Part shown: piece by piece, positions 53,736 to 63,836 of the stretch
Layout of the letters: each line of letters begins with the position of its first letter
Position numbering within the stretch: the stretch's first letter is position 1
DNA from: Pseudonocardiaceae bacterium
GTDB lineage: Bacteria > Actinomycetota > Actinomycetes > Mycobacteriales > Pseudonocardiaceae
Reading direction: 5' to 3'
DNA length: 64,000 nucleotides
Assembly: GCA_009379815.1 (NCBI GenBank)
Contig: WHSY01000016.1
Coordinates: 1 to 64,000, forward strand
Translations under genes and position numbers: made by a program
Notes under the pieces: model-generated
The model's database searches: none
Seen by the model: only the letters and a program-made list of their open reading frames with translations
What the model was told of the DNA's origin: nothing

Positions 53736-54973
53736 GGTCCACCTCCGAGCAGCGGCCCGAGCGGCCCGAGCAGGCCGCCGTCCGGTCGCGGCGACGGCGG
53801 CGGCGACGACGGCAGGGGCAGCGGGATCTCCTCGGGCGGCGAGCTGTTGTCCGGTGCCGGCAGGGCCTCGCCCAGCGGATCGAGGAGGGGGCCGAGCAGC
53901 GGGCCGCCCGGGGCCAGCGGCCTGCCCACTTCCCCGGGCACACCCTGCAGCGGCTGCCCGGAGTTGGACAGGTTGGTGAAAGCGGTCCCGAGGTTGAGGT
54001 CGAGCCGGACGAAGAGGTTGGCGTAGTCGCCCTTGAGGCCCTGCAGCGCACCGTCGTCGGTGAATGGGAAGGTGGCGAGCAGTTCCAGCGACTTCGGCAG
54101 GTTCTCGCCCGCAGCGGCCAGCTCGGTCAGGATCGGTTGCAGCAACCGCAGGTCGGCCAGCGTGTCCTCCCGGCTGCGGTTGATCGTGTCGACGCCGACC
54201 GCGGAGAGCCGGTCGAGTGCCTGCAGCATCGTGACGAGCTGGGTGCGCTGGTCAGCCAGCACCTCCAGGCCGGGCCCGAGGTTCTCGAGCGCGGTGGCGA
54301 TCTGGTCACGCTGGCCGGCCAGCTTTCCGGACAGCCGGTTGAGCGAGTCCAGCGCGCGGGTGATCTCGCCGCGGCTGTCGTCGAGCGCGGACACCAGCCG
54401 GTCGAGGTCGCCCAGCAGCGCCCGGATCTGCGGCTCGTTGCCCTCCAGAGCGTTGTTCAGCTCGGCCGCGATCGTGCGGATCTGCGCGACACCGCCGCCG
54501 TTGAGCAGCATCGACAGGGCACCGAGGACCTCCTCGACCTCGGTGGCACGGCTGGTGCTGGCCAGCGGGATGCGGTCGCCACCGGAGAGCTGCCCACGCG
54601 GGGCTTGGCCCTCGGGCACGGCCAGTTCGACGAACTTCTCCCCGAGCAGGCTGGTACTGCGCACCCTCGCCTGCGCGTTGGCGGGCAGCTCGACGTTGTC
54701 GTTGAGCGTGACGGTGACCAGTGCGTTCCAGCTGCCCGGATCGAGCCGGATCTCGGTGACCGACCCGACGTCGACGCCGTTGACCTTGACCAGGGACTGC
54801 TCGACGAGCTCCAGCACGTCGTCGAACACGACGGTGACCTGGTAGGGGTTGTCGCCCACGTCGGCGCCGCCGGGCAGCGGAACCTCCTGTAGCCCCCCGG
54901 TGAACACCGCGCACCCCGAGGTGAGCGCGACCGTGAGGGCCGCGGTCGCGGCGCGGACGGCCAGCCGGCGCAT
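53732..54973 (-). CDS. mceE: Mce family lipoprotein, fifth subunit (MceE)
   Basis: 413 residues from ATG 54973, which shares a base with the TGA of the gene before it. The N-terminus is a lipoprotein signal peptide with lipobox TSGC (MRRLAVRAATAALTVALTSG), fitting MceE/LprK. MCE domain at about 38-120 (YQVTVVFDDVLELVEQSLVK, NGVDVGSVTEIRLD) and helical remainder (AQIRTIAAELNNALEGNE); the tail is Pro/Gly-rich. Confidence 0.9.
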   Translation of the reverse strand: MRRLAVRAATAALTVALTSGCAVFTGGLQEVPLPGGADVGDNPYQVTVVFDDVLELVEQSLVKVNGVDVGSVTEIRLDPGSWNALVTVTLNDNVELPANAQARVRSTSLLGEKFVELAVPEGQAPRGQLSGGDRIPLASTSRATEVEEVLGALSMLLNGGGVAQIRTIAAELNNALEGNEPQIRALLGDLDRLVSALDDSRGEITRALDSLNRLSGKLAGQRDQIATALENLGPGLEVLADQRTQLVTMLQALDRLSAVGVDTINRSREDTLADLRLLQPILTELAAAGENLPKSLELLATFPFTDDGALQGLKGDYANLFVRLDLNLGTAFTNLSNSGQPLQGVPGEVGRPLAPGGPLLGPLLDPLGEALPAPDNSSPPEEIPLPLPSSPPPSPRPDGGLLGPLGPLLGGGP

Positions 54974-56157
54974 CAGCGCTGCCCCCGTGGAACCGTCGGC
55001 ACCGCGAGCATCGGCACCGGAGGGGGCTGCCCCTGCTCGAGCGCGTGGATCACCTCGGCCGGGCGCGGCAACGGCACATCGTCGCCGACCGCGCGTTGGA
55101 GCCCGACGCACAGCTGCGGCAGCGTGTCGGGCAGCTCCTCCGGGTTGCCCCGCGCAGCGACCTCGCACAGTAGCGCCAGCGGCTTCATCGTCAGCTCGTT
55201 GATGTTCGACCGGGTGTCGAGCGTGCCCGCGGATCCGTTGTAGGTGTTGGACAGGTTGCCGATCGCGGTGGGCGCGATGTCGGCGATCTCGGCGAGCGCG
55301 TCGCGCTGGTCGACCAGCACCTGGCTGACCTCGGTCAGTCGGTCCACATTGGACTTCAGGATGGATCGGTTGTCCTCGACGAAGGCGCTGACCTCGCCGA
55401 GCGCGATCGACAGCTCCCGCAGCGACGCGCCGAGGTCGTCACGTTCCCCGGCGAGGAACCCGGACACGTCGGCGAGCCGGGTGTTGAGCTCGCGGACCTG
55501 AGCGTCGTTGGCCGCGATCGTGGACACGAAGGACTGCAGCTCGCGAACGGTCCCGAACAGCTCCTCGCGCGAGCCCTCCAGCGTTGTCGACAGCTGCCCC
55601 AGGTCGGAGACCGTGTCGTTGATCGCCTGCCCGTTGCCGTCGAGGTTGGCCGCCCCGACGTCGAGCGCCCGCGACAGTGCGCCTTGCGCGTTCGCACCGT
55701 CGGGCCCGAGCTTGGTCACCAGGTCGTTGGTGACCCGGGTGACGGCGTCGAAACCGAGCGGCACCGCGGTGCGGTCCAGCGGGATGACCGCACCGTCGGG
55801 CATGGTCGGGCCACCGCTGTAGGCAGGGGTGAGCTGGACGTGCCGTCCGGTCACCAAGCTGGGTGAGATCACCGCCGCCCGGGCGCCTGCGGGGATCTGC
55901 ACCGAATCGTCCACGGCCATCTCGATCTTCACCGTGGTGCCCTGCGGCGTCACGGAGGTGATCGAGCCGACCTGCACGCCGAGCACCTTGACGGGGTTGT
56001 CCTCGTAGACCGCCACCGCCGAGCTGAAGTAGCCGGTGATGGTGCGTTCGTCGGACCGCAGCACCCACCACAGCCCGGCTGCCACGACCAGCACCAGCAC
56101 GGACCCGACCGCAGCGACCCGGGAGAACCGGTCGAAGAACCCGCGCAGGCCGCTCAT
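54973..56157 (-). CDS. mceD: Mce family protein, fourth subunit (MceD)
   Basis: 394 residues from ATG 56157 (MSGLRGFFDRFSRVAAVG), overlapping the previous stop in ATGA. Membrane anchor at about 15-35 (VGSVLVLVVAAGLWWVL), MCE domain (GYFSSAVAVYEDNPVKVLG and VQVGSITSVTPQG), helical needle part, and C-terminal TMKPLALLCEVAARG with a conserved Cys. Confidence 0.9.
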   Translation of the reverse strand: MSGLRGFFDRFSRVAAVGSVLVLVVAAGLWWVLRSDERTITGYFSSAVAVYEDNPVKVLGVQVGSITSVTPQGTTVKIEMAVDDSVQIPAGARAAVISPSLVTGRHVQLTPAYSGGPTMPDGAVIPLDRTAVPLGFDAVTRVTNDLVTKLGPDGANAQGALSRALDVGAANLDGNGQAINDTVSDLGQLSTTLEGSREELFGTVRELQSFVSTIAANDAQVRELNTRLADVSGFLAGERDDLGASLRELSIALGEVSAFVEDNRSILKSNVDRLTEVSQVLVDQRDALAEIADIAPTAIGNLSNTYNGSAGTLDTRSNINELTMKPLALLCEVAARGNPEELPDTLPQLCVGLQRAVGDDVPLPRPAEVIHALEQGQPPPVPMLAVPTVPRGQR

Positions 56158-57152
56158 GACCCGAAGCACCCCCCGGAGTTGATGGACAGCGGACCCGCCG
56201 CGGTGGGGGGCGGGAACAACCCGCAGACGAAGTTGTCGAACCACCGGCCGGTGCCGATCGAGTTGTTGAACAGCCGCACGAACACCGCTTCGAGCTCCAG
56301 CGCCCGGTCGAGGTTGTCCTGGTTGCGCTGCAGCACCGCCGCGACGCGGTCGAGCTGCTCCAGCGCGGGACGCAGCTGCTCGCGGTTGTCGGCCACCAGC
56401 CCGCGCAGCTGCGCCGACAACGCCTGGGTCGAATCCAGCAGCGCGGCGATGGCGTCGCGGCGGCGCTGGATCTCCTGGAGCAACAGGTTGCCGTCGGCCA
56501 GCAGCTTCTCGAACTCCGCGTTGCGGCTGGCCAGCACGCTCGAGACGTTCTCGGTGTTCGCGAGCAGCTTCTCGAGCTCCTCGTCGCGCTTCGCGATCGT
56601 GCGCGACAGCCGCGACAGACCGTCCAGCGCCCCGTCAACCTCATCGGGGGTGCCCCGGAACGTCTCGGCGAGGGTCTGCAGACTCTTCTCGAGCGCTGCG
56701 GTGTCGATCTGGTCGACCGTGCCGGTCAGCCCTTCGAACGCCTCGACGACGTCGTAGGGCGCCTCGGTGCGCTGCATCGGGATCGGGGTCTGGGGATCGA
56801 GCGGCCGGTCACCCTGCGGGACCAGCCCGAGGTACTTGGCGCCGAGCAGACTCCTGATCTCGATGGACGCCGTGCTCGCGTCGCCCACCCACGCGTCGCT
56901 GATCCGGAACGACACGCGCACGCGGTCCCCCGCGAGCTCGACGGACTGCACCCGGCCGGCCTCGACCCCCGCGATGTAGACCGGGTCACCCGCCATCATG
57001 CCGGCGGACTCGCTGAAGAAGGCCTCGTAGGTGGTGCCGCCACCGATGATCGGCAGATCGTCGACGTTGTAGGCGGCCACCGACAGCAGCACCAGCACGA
57101 CCAGGCCGACGATCCCGATCGGAATCGGGTTGCGCTGCTGGAAGGGGGTCAC
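56154..57152 (-). CDS. mceC: Mce family protein, third subunit (MceC)
   Basis: 332 residues from GTG 57152, which overlaps the mceB stop as GTGA; a GTG three codons earlier is the alternative. MTPFQQRNPIPIGIVGLVVL is the usual MceC/D-type anchor. MCE domain includes YEAFFSESAGMMAGDPVYIA and GVEAGRVQSVEL; needle helices follow (ALEKSLQTLAETFRGTPDEV). C-terminus with NFVCGLFPPP and GGCFGS. Confidence 0.9.
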   Translation of the reverse strand: MTPFQQRNPIPIGIVGLVVLVLLSVAAYNVDDLPIIGGGTTYEAFFSESAGMMAGDPVYIAGVEAGRVQSVELAGDRVRVSFRISDAWVGDASTASIEIRSLLGAKYLGLVPQGDRPLDPQTPIPMQRTEAPYDVVEAFEGLTGTVDQIDTAALEKSLQTLAETFRGTPDEVDGALDGLSRLSRTIAKRDEELEKLLANTENVSSVLASRNAEFEKLLADGNLLLQEIQRRRDAIAALLDSTQALSAQLRGLVADNREQLRPALEQLDRVAAVLQRNQDNLDRALELEAVFVRLFNNSIGTGRWFDNFVCGLFPPPTAAGPLSINSGGCFGS

Positions 57153-58180
57153 TGCGAGCACCTCGGGTTCGGGTTGCGGTACGGGGTGACCTCGGAGCCC
57201 TGCTCGGGGGTGACACCGGGCAGTACGAACGTGCCGCTGACCTCGCAGAGGTAGAAGTTGAAGAACGAGCCGTAGCTGGCCGTGCGGTTGATGGTCTCGA
57301 GCTTCTCCGGCATCAGCCGCAACGTCCTGTCGATGACCTCCTCGCTGTCGGCCAGGTTGGACGACAGCGCGCCCAGCGCGGCGATGTCCTCCCGAAGCGC
57401 CGGTCGCGCGTCTCCGACCAGGCCTGCCGTGCTCTCGGCGAGGCTGTTGAGCGACTCGATCGCGTCGCCGATCGGCTCGCGATCGGCGGCGAGCCCGGAT
57501 ACCAGCCGCTGCAGCGCCACGATGAGGTCCGAGAGCCGCTCGTCGCGGGCGTTGACCGTGTCGAGCACGGCGTTGAGGTTGCCGATCACCTCGCCGATCA
57601 CCTGGTCCCGGTTGGCGATCTCCGAGGTCAACGAGGCGGTGCTGGCCAGCAGGCTCTCGACGGTGCTGCCCTGCCCCTGCAACACCTGCACGATCTCGAA
57701 GGACAGCTTGTTGATCTCCTCCGGGTCCAGGCCGCGCAGCAGTGGCTTGAAACCGTTGAACAGCACCGTGAGGTTCAGCGGCGGGTTGGTGCGCTCGAGC
57801 GGGATCGCCCCGCCGGGTTCGAGCACCCCGGTGGCGCCCGCACCCTGCTCCAGCGCGAGGTAGCGCTGGCCGATCAGGTTCTTGTAGAGCACGGACGCCG
57901 TGGTCGATGCGGGCAGTTGCCGGCTCTGGCCGAGGGTGAACTCCACCTCGGCCAGCCGCCGGTCGACGATCTCGATCGACTGAACCGTGCCCACCACGAC
58001 GCCGGAGATGCGCACGTCGTCGCCCTCGAGCAGGCCGGTGACGTCGGTGAACCGCGCCGTGTACGTCTCCTTCGGCCCGAAGCTGACGTTCGCGATGGTG
58101 AAGCCCAGGATCGCCGTGGCCAGCGCGGTGATCAGCGTGAAGGCCACGATCTTGGTCAGTGGGGCGAGCACACCCCTCAT
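57149..58180 (-). CDS. mceB: Mce family protein, second subunit (MceB)
   Basis: 343 residues. Membrane anchor at about 9-28 (IVAFTLITALATAILGFTIA), MCE domain (YTARFTDVTGLLEGDDVRIS and GVVVGTVQSIEIV), helical part (QVLQGQGSTVESLLASTASL) and a Cys-containing end (FNFYLCEVSGTF). Starts at ATG overlapping the mceA stop. Confidence 0.9.
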   Translation of the reverse strand: MRGVLAPLTKIVAFTLITALATAILGFTIANVSFGPKETYTARFTDVTGLLEGDDVRISGVVVGTVQSIEIVDRRLAEVEFTLGQSRQLPASTTASVLYKNLIGQRYLALEQGAGATGVLEPGGAIPLERTNPPLNLTVLFNGFKPLLRGLDPEEINKLSFEIVQVLQGQGSTVESLLASTASLTSEIANRDQVIGEVIGNLNAVLDTVNARDERLSDLIVALQRLVSGLAADREPIGDAIESLNSLAESTAGLVGDARPALREDIAALGALSSNLADSEEVIDRTLRLMPEKLETINRTASYGSFFNFYLCEVSGTFVLPGVTPEQGSEVTPYRNPNPRCSQ

Positions 58181-59511
58181 TGCAACGTCACCTCCGCTCC
58201 GCGCAGCAACGGGCCGACCAGCACGGTGCTCCAGCCCGGGACCTGGGACGGCTCACGACCGCTCGAGACCGCCAGCAACTCGGCGACGAACCGCTGCTCG
58301 GCCGGCGAGTTCGGCAGCCCCATCGCCGTGCCCGCGCCCTGCGGCCCGGTCGGCGGGGCCTGCTCGACGGTGGCCTCCCGCGAGCTGTTGCCCACCGGCG
58401 GGTCCGCCGCGCCGTCCTCGAACCCCCCGCTCGGCGGGTACTGCGGGGCGTTCACCCCCGGCGGGGGGATCGGGTAACAGCGGGGACCGCGGTCGTCGTC
58501 GTAGCGCGGCTCGTCCTGGCCCGGCACATACTTGCCGCGGTGGTTGACCACCTCGAGCGTGATGTGCACGCCGGGCTCGTCGGTCCCCGCGCCGAGCGCC
58601 TCGTCGATGCGCGGCACCAGTCCCGCCAGCTGGTCGAAGAAACACGGGAACTCCGGCGAGTACCGGGCCAGCGACTCCAGTGTGGGCCGGCTCGAGTCGG
58701 CGAGCGAGATGAGATTCTCCTGGTTGGCCGCGAGGAACGCCGTCGTGTCGTCGGATGCCTGTGTCAGCGTGGTGAACAGGGTCGCCAGGTCGTCTCGCTG
58801 CGCCACGACCGTGCGGCTGGTCGTCGAGAGGCTCTCCAGCGCCTCGACCAGGTCGGGGGCAGCCTCCGAGTAGGTGTCGGCGAAGTCGGCGAGGCCGCTG
58901 ATGTCGGCCTGCAGGTCGGGGATCTCGGTGTTGAAGTCGCGGAGGAAGCGCTGGAGCAGCACCAGGTTCTCGCCGAGCTGGTCGCCGCGGCCCTCCAGGG
59001 TCTGCGACATCACGGACAGCGTCGTGGCGAGGTCCTGCGGCTCGACGGCCTGCAGCAGCGGCAGCAGGCCGTCGAGCGCGCTCTCGAGCTCCCGTGCGGT
59101 GGAGCTGCGGTCCTGCGGGATGACCGCTCCCGCCGCGATGTGCTGCTGCGAGGGGTTCTCCGGGATGACCAGTTCCACGTACTTCTCCCCGAACAACGTC
59201 TTGGGCAGCAGCCGGGCGCTGACGTCCGCCGGGATCTCGTCGATCATCGCCGGGTCGAGCTCCAACCGCACGGTGGCGACATCACCGGAGGAGCCGATCC
59301 CGCTGACCTCCCCCACGATCAACCCGCGGACCTTGACGTCGGAGCGCTCCTGCAGCTGAGTGCCGGTGCGGTCCACCCGGACGCTGACCGGCACCACATC
59401 CTCGAAGGCACCGTTGTATTTCGCGATGGACAGCCCGATCAGCGAGCAGACCACGACGACGAACCCGACGCCCTGCAGCCGGCGCCGGAAGGTGGCGATG
59501 CCCGGCCTCAT
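58177..59511 (-). CDS. mceA: Mce family protein, first subunit (MceA)
   Basis: 444 residues from ATG 59511 (MRPGIATFRRRLQGVG), which overlaps the stop of the second permease gene. Anchor (GFVVVVCSLIGLSIAKY), MCE domain (VSVRVDRTGTQLQERSDVKV and RGLIVGEVSGIGSSG), needle helices, and a long C-terminal domain with PEFPCFFDQLAGLVPRID, typical of MceA. The upstream open frame is the permease in another frame. Confidence 0.9.
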   Translation of the reverse strand: MRPGIATFRRRLQGVGFVVVVCSLIGLSIAKYNGAFEDVVPVSVRVDRTGTQLQERSDVKVRGLIVGEVSGIGSSGDVATVRLELDPAMIDEIPADVSARLLPKTLFGEKYVELVIPENPSQQHIAAGAVIPQDRSSTARELESALDGLLPLLQAVEPQDLATTLSVMSQTLEGRGDQLGENLVLLQRFLRDFNTEIPDLQADISGLADFADTYSEAAPDLVEALESLSTTSRTVVAQRDDLATLFTTLTQASDDTTAFLAANQENLISLADSSRPTLESLARYSPEFPCFFDQLAGLVPRIDEALGAGTDEPGVHITLEVVNHRGKYVPGQDEPRYDDDRGPRCYPIPPPGVNAPQYPPSGGFEDGAADPPVGNSSREATVEQAPPTGPQGAGTAMGLPNSPAEQRFVAELLAVSSGREPSQVPGWSTVLVGPLLRGAEVTLQ

Positions 59512-60368
59512 CCCGCCACCCGTACCGATGTCGCGGTGCCGAAGATGGCCAGGGTCAAGAAGAAGTCCGTGACCGCCACGGTGACGAGGCAGGCGCGCAC
59601 GGCCCGCCCGACCGCGATGCCCACCCCGGCAGGGCCACCCTTGGCCCGGTAGCCGTAGTGGCAGCAGATCAGGACGATCACGAAGGCGAAGATGAGCACT
59701 TTGACGTAGGAGTACAGCACGTCGCTGGCCGGCAGGAACAGGTCGAAGTAGTGGTCGTAGGTGCCGCCGGGTAGCCCGTTGATCAACGTGACGTTGAGCC
59801 GGGACGAGACGTAGGAGGCGAGCAGGCCGATGGTGTACATCGGGATGATCGCGATAAAGCCGGCGATCACCCGGGTGCTGATGAGGAATGGCACGCTGGG
59901 CACCGCCATCACCTCGAGCGCGTCGATCTCCTCGGAGATGCGCATCGCACCGAGCTGGGCGGTGAAGCCCGCTCCCACGGTCGCCGTCAACGCGGCGGCG
60001 GCGACCAGTGGCGCGATGTCGCGGGTGTTGAAGTAGGCGGTGATGAACCCGGTCAGCGCCTCGGTGCCGAGGCTGTCCAGCGCGCGGAAACCTTGCAACC
60101 CGACCAGGCTGCCCACGAACAGGTTCAGCGCAGCCATCACACCTGCGGTGCCGAGGATGACGATCAGCGCGCCGGAACCGAAGCTGACCTCCGCCAGCAG
60201 CCGGGCGACCTCCTTCTTGTAACGTCGTGCGGTACGGGGGATCCATCCGATCGCCCGGCCGTAGAGCGAGAGCTGCTCGCCGAAGTCGTCCAGCGACTCC
60301 AGCGGCGCCCGCACGGCGTTGCGCGCGCGTCGGCCCATCCGGCTCGGTCCACGGGTGGGCGCAGCCAT
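59508..60368 (-). CDS. yrbEB: Mce-system permease YrbEB
   Basis: MlaE-type permease of the Mce transporter in the inner membrane. 286 residues with about five to six hydrophobic segments; conserved EEIDALEVMAVPSVPFLIST lies between them, the coupling stretch to the ATPase. A basic N-terminus of about 30 residues precedes it. Four bases separate it from yrbEA. Confidence 0.92.
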   Translation of the reverse strand: MAAPTRGPSRMGRRARNAVRAPLESLDDFGEQLSLYGRAIGWIPRTARRYKKEVARLLAEVSFGSGALIVILGTAGVMAALNLFVGSLVGLQGFRALDSLGTEALTGFITAYFNTRDIAPLVAAAALTATVGAGFTAQLGAMRISEEIDALEVMAVPSVPFLISTRVIAGFIAIIPMYTIGLLASYVSSRLNVTLINGLPGGTYDHYFDLFLPASDVLYSYVKVLIFAFVIVLICCHYGYRAKGGPAGVGIAVGRAVRACLVTVAVTDFFLTLAIFGTATSVRVAG

Positions 60369-60372
60369 CCCG

Positions 60373-61161
60373 TCACCCTCCCTTCGGCGGGATGATCTGC
60401 AGGTAGATCACCGTGATGACGAGGTTGATCAGGTACACCAGGATGAAGGAGATCACCACGGTCTGGTTGACGGCGTCACCGACACCCTTCGGCCCTGGCG
60501 GGGGATTGAGTCCGCGGTAGGCCGCCACGACGCCGACGGCGAGACCGAACAGCGCCGCCTTGAGCTCGCTGACGTAGATGTCGGAGACCTGGGCGATCGT
60601 GTTGAAGCTGGCGATGTAGGCACCCGGCGTGCCGTCCTGCACGACGACGTTGAAGTAGTAGCCGCCCGCCACGCCGACAACGGTGGCCAGACCGTTGAGC
60701 ACGATCGCGACGACCATCATGGCCAGCACCCGGGGCACGACGAGCCGCTGGATCGGCGAGATGCCGAGCACCTCCATCGCCGCGATCTCCTCGCGGATGG
60801 TGCGGGCACCCAGGTCGGCGCAGACCGCCGCTCCTCCGGCCCCGGCGATGAGCAGCGCGGTGACGATGGGGGCCGCCTGCTGCACGATGGCGAGCACGCT
60901 GCCGGCCCCGGTCTGGGACTGTGCCCCGAACTGGCGGGTCAGCTCGGCCAGCAGCAGTGCGATGGTCGCGCCGAACGGGATGGTGAACAGCGCGGTGGGC
61001 AGCGCGGAGACCTTGGTGACGAACCAGGTCTGCTCGATGAACTCGCGCCACTGGAACGGGCGCTGGAATACCCCCCTGCCGACGTCGAGCCCGAGCGCGA
61101 ACAGCCGCCCGGTCTGGACCAGCGCGCCGTAGCCCGGGGCCTTGCCCGGCGGCGCACTCAC
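60373..61161 (-). CDS. yrbEA: Mce-system permease YrbEA
   Basis: Partner permease. 262 residues from GTG 61161, which overlaps the mkl stop as GTGA; an ATG ten codons upstream is possible. Contains [20 protein letters not shown], the conserved MlaE loop, and hydrophobic helices ([40 protein letters not shown]). Confidence 0.92.
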   Translation of the reverse strand: MSAPPGKAPGYGALVQTGRLFALGLDVGRGVFQRPFQWREFIEQTWFVTKVSALPTALFTIPFGATIALLLAELTRQFGAQSQTGAGSVLAIVQQAAPIVTALLIAGAGGAAVCADLGARTIREEIAAMEVLGISPIQRLVVPRVLAMMVVAIVLNGLATVVGVAGGYYFNVVVQDGTPGAYIASFNTIAQVSDIYVSELKAALFGLAVGVVAAYRGLNPPPGPKGVGDAVNQTVVISFILVYLINLVITVIYLQIIPPKGG

Positions 61162-62291
61162 CGGCCCTCCCTGCTCGAGGGTGGCTGCCACCGCGACCGG
61201 GCGACGTCGGCCACGTCGCCGTCGGCCAGCGCGTGGCCGGCCTGCCGGCGGGCACCAGGACCGGGCATCGCGATGTTCGCGCCGGCCACGACCCGCTGCC
61301 CGGCACCGTCCTCGGTGCCGTAGCGCGCTCGTTGTTCCTCGGACATGCTGCTGACGATCGCGAGCTGGGCGCGTTCGGGCAGGGTGGGCAGCATGCCCAC
61401 CACCCGCTCCATCCGACGGTCGGCAGCCTTGCGCGCCATGCCGTTGAGCGGCTCGATCTGGGGCTTGAGCTCGGGCAACTCGACCTGCGTGTCGTCGGTG
61501 CCCTCGGCGGCCTGCTCGTCGGCGTCCTTCTCCTCCGACATGCCGATCGGGCCACGGCGCCGCCCGTTGAGGAACTGCGAGACCACCGGATCCTGCGACG
61601 TCAGCAACTGCTCGCGCGGGCCGAACATCGCCAGATGCCGGTGATACATGATCCCCATGTTGTCCGGCAGCGTCTGCGCGGTGTTGATGTCGTGGGTGAC
61701 GATCAGAAACGTCGAGTCCGTCGCCGCGTTGAGATCGACGATCAACTGGTTGAGATACGCGGTGCGCACCGGGTCCAGCCCCGAGTCCGGCTCGTCGAAG
61801 AGCACGATCTCCGGATCCAGCACCAGCGCGCGAGCCAGCCCGGCCCGCTTGCGCATCCCGCCCGAGATCTCCCCGGGCAGCTTGGTCTCGTCCCCGGCCA
61901 ACCCCACCATGTCGATCTTCTCGGCGACGATGTCACGGATCTGCGCCTCGGACTTACGGGTGTGCTCACGCAGCGGGAACGCGATGTTGTCGTACAGGTT
62001 CATCGACCCGAACAGCGCCCCGTCCTGGAACAACACCCCGAAAAGCTTGCGCAGCTCATACAGCTTGCTCTCGCCGGTCCGGACCAGGTCGGTGTCGTGG
62101 ATGACGATGCTGCCGCGCTCGGGCTTGAGCAGCCCGATCAGACACTTCAAGAACACCGACTTGCCCGTCCCCGACGGCCCCAGCAACACGCTGATCTCCC
62201 CCGGCGGCAACGTCAACGTCACATCCGACCAGATGTTGGCCTGCCCGAACGACTTGGACAGGTCCTTGACCACGACCTCGACGCCGCTCAC
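61158..62291 (-). CDS. mkl: Mce-system ABC ATPase MceG (Mkl)
   Basis: ATPase energising Mce import, in mycobacteria shared by several mce loci. 377 residues: Walker A GPSGTGKS near 38-45, Q-loop [20 protein letters not shown] signature [17 protein letters not shown], Walker [14 protein letters not shown] and the H-loop [10 protein letters not shown]. After residue 250 a mycobacterial Mkl-like C-terminal extension of about 125 residues with [18 protein letters not shown]. First gene of the mce operon. Confidence 0.93.
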   Translation of the reverse strand: MSGVEVVVKDLSKSFGQANIWSDVTLTLPPGEISVLLGPSGTGKSVFLKCLIGLLKPERGSIVIHDTDLVRTGESKLYELRKLFGVLFQDGALFGSMNLYDNIAFPLREHTRKSEAQIRDIVAEKIDMVGLAGDETKLPGEISGGMRKRAGLARALVLDPEIVLFDEPDSGLDPVRTAYLNQLIVDLNAATDSTFLIVTHDINTAQTLPDNMGIMYHRHLAMFGPREQLLTSQDPVVSQFLNGRRRGPIGMSEEKDADEQAAEGTDDTQVELPELKPQIEPLNGMARKAADRRMERVVGMLPTLPERAQLAIVSSMSEEQRARYGTEDGAGQRVVAGANIAMPGPGARRQAGHALADGDVADVARSRWQPPSSREGR

Positions 62292-62471
62292 GGGACCTCC
62301 TCCGTTCCGGCGGGGGCGCTTCCACCGGGCTGCCGTTCACCCGTCCGAGAAAGCCGTACCGGCACCGCTCCGAGTGCGGTCACCGGAAGTAACGAGCATC
62401 ACGGGTTTGAGGTTACTGGTCAGTACGTTAGCGGTTGTACCGGCGGGCCGACCACCAGGGTGCCTACACAG

Positions 62472-62501
62472 CGGGACGGGACCCTACTGGGTCCCGTCCC
62501 G
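62472..62501 (-). terminator. Terminator after rplL
   Basis: Perfect 13-base arms 62472-62484 and 62489-62501 around TACT, 22 bases after the rplL stop. It separates rplJ-rplL from the mce operon, whose promoter should lie in 62292-62470, though I see no strong -10/-35 pair. Confidence 0.8.
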
Positions 62502-62523
62502 GTGTCGGGCTGAAGCGGCGCGG

Positions 62524-62916
62524 TCAGGTGAGGCTGATCGACGCCCCGGCCTCCTCGAGCTTCGCCTTGGCGGCATCGGCCTGATCCTTGTCCACCGCCT
62601 CCAGGATCGGCTTCGGGGCGCCCTCGACCAGATCCTTGGCCTCCTTGAGCCCGAGGCCGGTGACGAGTTCGCGGACCACCTTGATGACCTGGATCTTCTT
62701 GTCCCCGGCCGCGTCGAGGACGACGTTGAACTCGTCCTTCTCCTCCTCGGGGGCCGGAGCGGCAGCGTCGCCCCCGGCGGCCGGGGCTGCGGCGGCGACC
62801 GGGGCGGCCGCGGTGACGTCGAAGGTCTCTTCGAACTGCTTCACGAACTCCGACAGCTCGAGCAGCGTCATCTCCTTGAACACGTCGAGCAGCTCGTCGG
62901 TCGACATCTTCGCCAT
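62524..62916 (-). CDS. rplL: Ribosomal protein L7/L12 (bL12)
   Basis: Stalk protein that recruits translation factors. 130 residues: N-terminal dimerisation helices ([20 protein letters not shown]), an Ala-rich hinge ([16 protein letters not shown]) and the C-terminal factor-binding domain ([20 protein letters not shown] and [12 protein letters not shown]). Normal length. Follows rplJ by 87 bases. Confidence 0.97.
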   Translation of the reverse strand: MAKMSTDELLDVFKEMTLLELSEFVKQFEETFDVTAAAPVAAAAPAAGGDAAAPAPEEEKDEFNVVLDAAGDKKIQVIKVVRELVTGLGLKEAKDLVEGAPKPILEAVDKDQADAAKAKLEEAGASISLT

Positions 62917-63003
62917 GGTGGCGTTCTCCTTACTCCTGCGTGGTCAGCTCTGCGCCGGCCCGTGACCGGCATGGGTCGTCGTGGTGCTCGATCTACGGTG
63001 GGG

Positions 63004-63537
63004 TCAGTCGGAGCCCGGTTCCTCGCCGGCCCTCTTGTCCTGCAGCGCAGCAGCCATCCGGGCGACCTGCGAGGCGGGCGCGGCGAACAGGCCTGCGGCC
63101 TTGGACAGGTTGCCCTTCATCGCCCCCGCGAGCCTGCCGAGCAGCACCTCCCGGGACTCGAGATCGGCGAGCTGATTGACCTCGAAGACCGACAGCGGGC
63201 GGCCGTCCATGTAGCCGCCCTTGATGACCAGCGCGCGATGGTCCCTGCCGAAGTTGCGCAGCGTCTTCGCCGCGTCCACCGGCTCGCCTTCCACGAAGGC
63301 GATTGCGGTGGGGCCGACGAACAGCTCCTGCAGGCCGTCGACGCCTGCGTCCCGCGCGGCACGGGAGACCAGGGTGTTCTTCGCGATTCGGTAGGTGACA
63401 TTCTCGCCGAGCGCGCGACGCAGCGCGACGAGCTGGATCATCGACAGCCCGCGGTACTCGGTCACCACCGCGGCCGAGGCGGACCGGAACCGTCCCGCAA
63501 TCTCGGCGACGGCGTCGACCTTGTCCTGCTTGGCCAA
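63004..63537 (-). CDS. rplJ: Ribosomal protein L10 (uL10)
   Basis: Stalk base protein that anchors L7/L12. I start at TTG 63537 ([17 protein letters not shown]), 177 residues, because GAGGAGG precedes it and the L10 family begins there; no ATG fits. Conserved: [36 protein letters not shown] and [13 protein letters not shown]. The C-terminal helix that binds L12 is in the last 30 residues. Confidence 0.95.
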   Translation of the reverse strand: MAKQDKVDAVAEIAGRFRSASAAVVTEYRGLSMIQLVALRRALGENVTYRIAKNTLVSRAARDAGVDGLQELFVGPTAIAFVEGEPVDAAKTLRNFGRDHRALVIKGGYMDGRPLSVFEVNQLADLESREVLLGRLAGAMKGNLSKAAGLFAAPASQVARMAAALQDKRAGEEPGSD

Positions 63538-63599
63538 GGGTCGCCTCCTCTCTGCTGAATAGCTCGACCGTGCGTGCAGGTCTCGCCTGACGGGCTCTG

Positions 63600-63800
63600 T
63601 GCTGGTCGATCTCGGTGTCCCTGAGATCTCGGTACCCCTGAGACGACGAAACGCCCCGGCGCGGCAGGCACGGGGCGGCGCGACCGGCGGCGCGCGGCGC
63701 CTGCCGGAAAGTACCTCGTCCTCCTGCGCGGGCCGCCCGCAGTGGCGGGGCCTTCGATCCGTGCACTCGGCACGGACGACCAGCGGTCTTCGGTGAATCG
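63600..63800 (-). promoter_or_regulatory. Candidate L10 leader of rplJ-rplL
   Basis: The mRNA leader of about 260 bases contains, near its 5' end on the minus strand, ACCGAAGACCGCTGG and GTGCACGGATCGAAGG, which resemble by memory the kink-turn L10 leader through which L10(L12)4 represses its own translation. A following GGCAGGC...GCCTGCC pair (about 63660-63701) can form a strong hairpin. Not folded computationally. Confidence 0.5.
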
Positions 63801-63806
63801 CGGCTG

Positions 63807-63836
63807 AGCGTACTCGACCCGTGCGCGGGACTCCAA
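63807..63836 (-). promoter_or_regulatory. Promoter of rplJ-rplL
   Basis: Minus-strand -35 TTGGAG (63831-63836) and -10 TACGCT (63807-63812), spacer 18. The start near 63800 coincides with the beginning of the candidate L10 leader. Confidence 0.55.

Noticed and set aside
50913-62291. mce locus considered as a horizontally acquired island
   Set aside because: Base composition and codon use look like the neighbours, no integrase, tRNA or attachment site is seen, and mkl in this interval is shared with mycobacteria.
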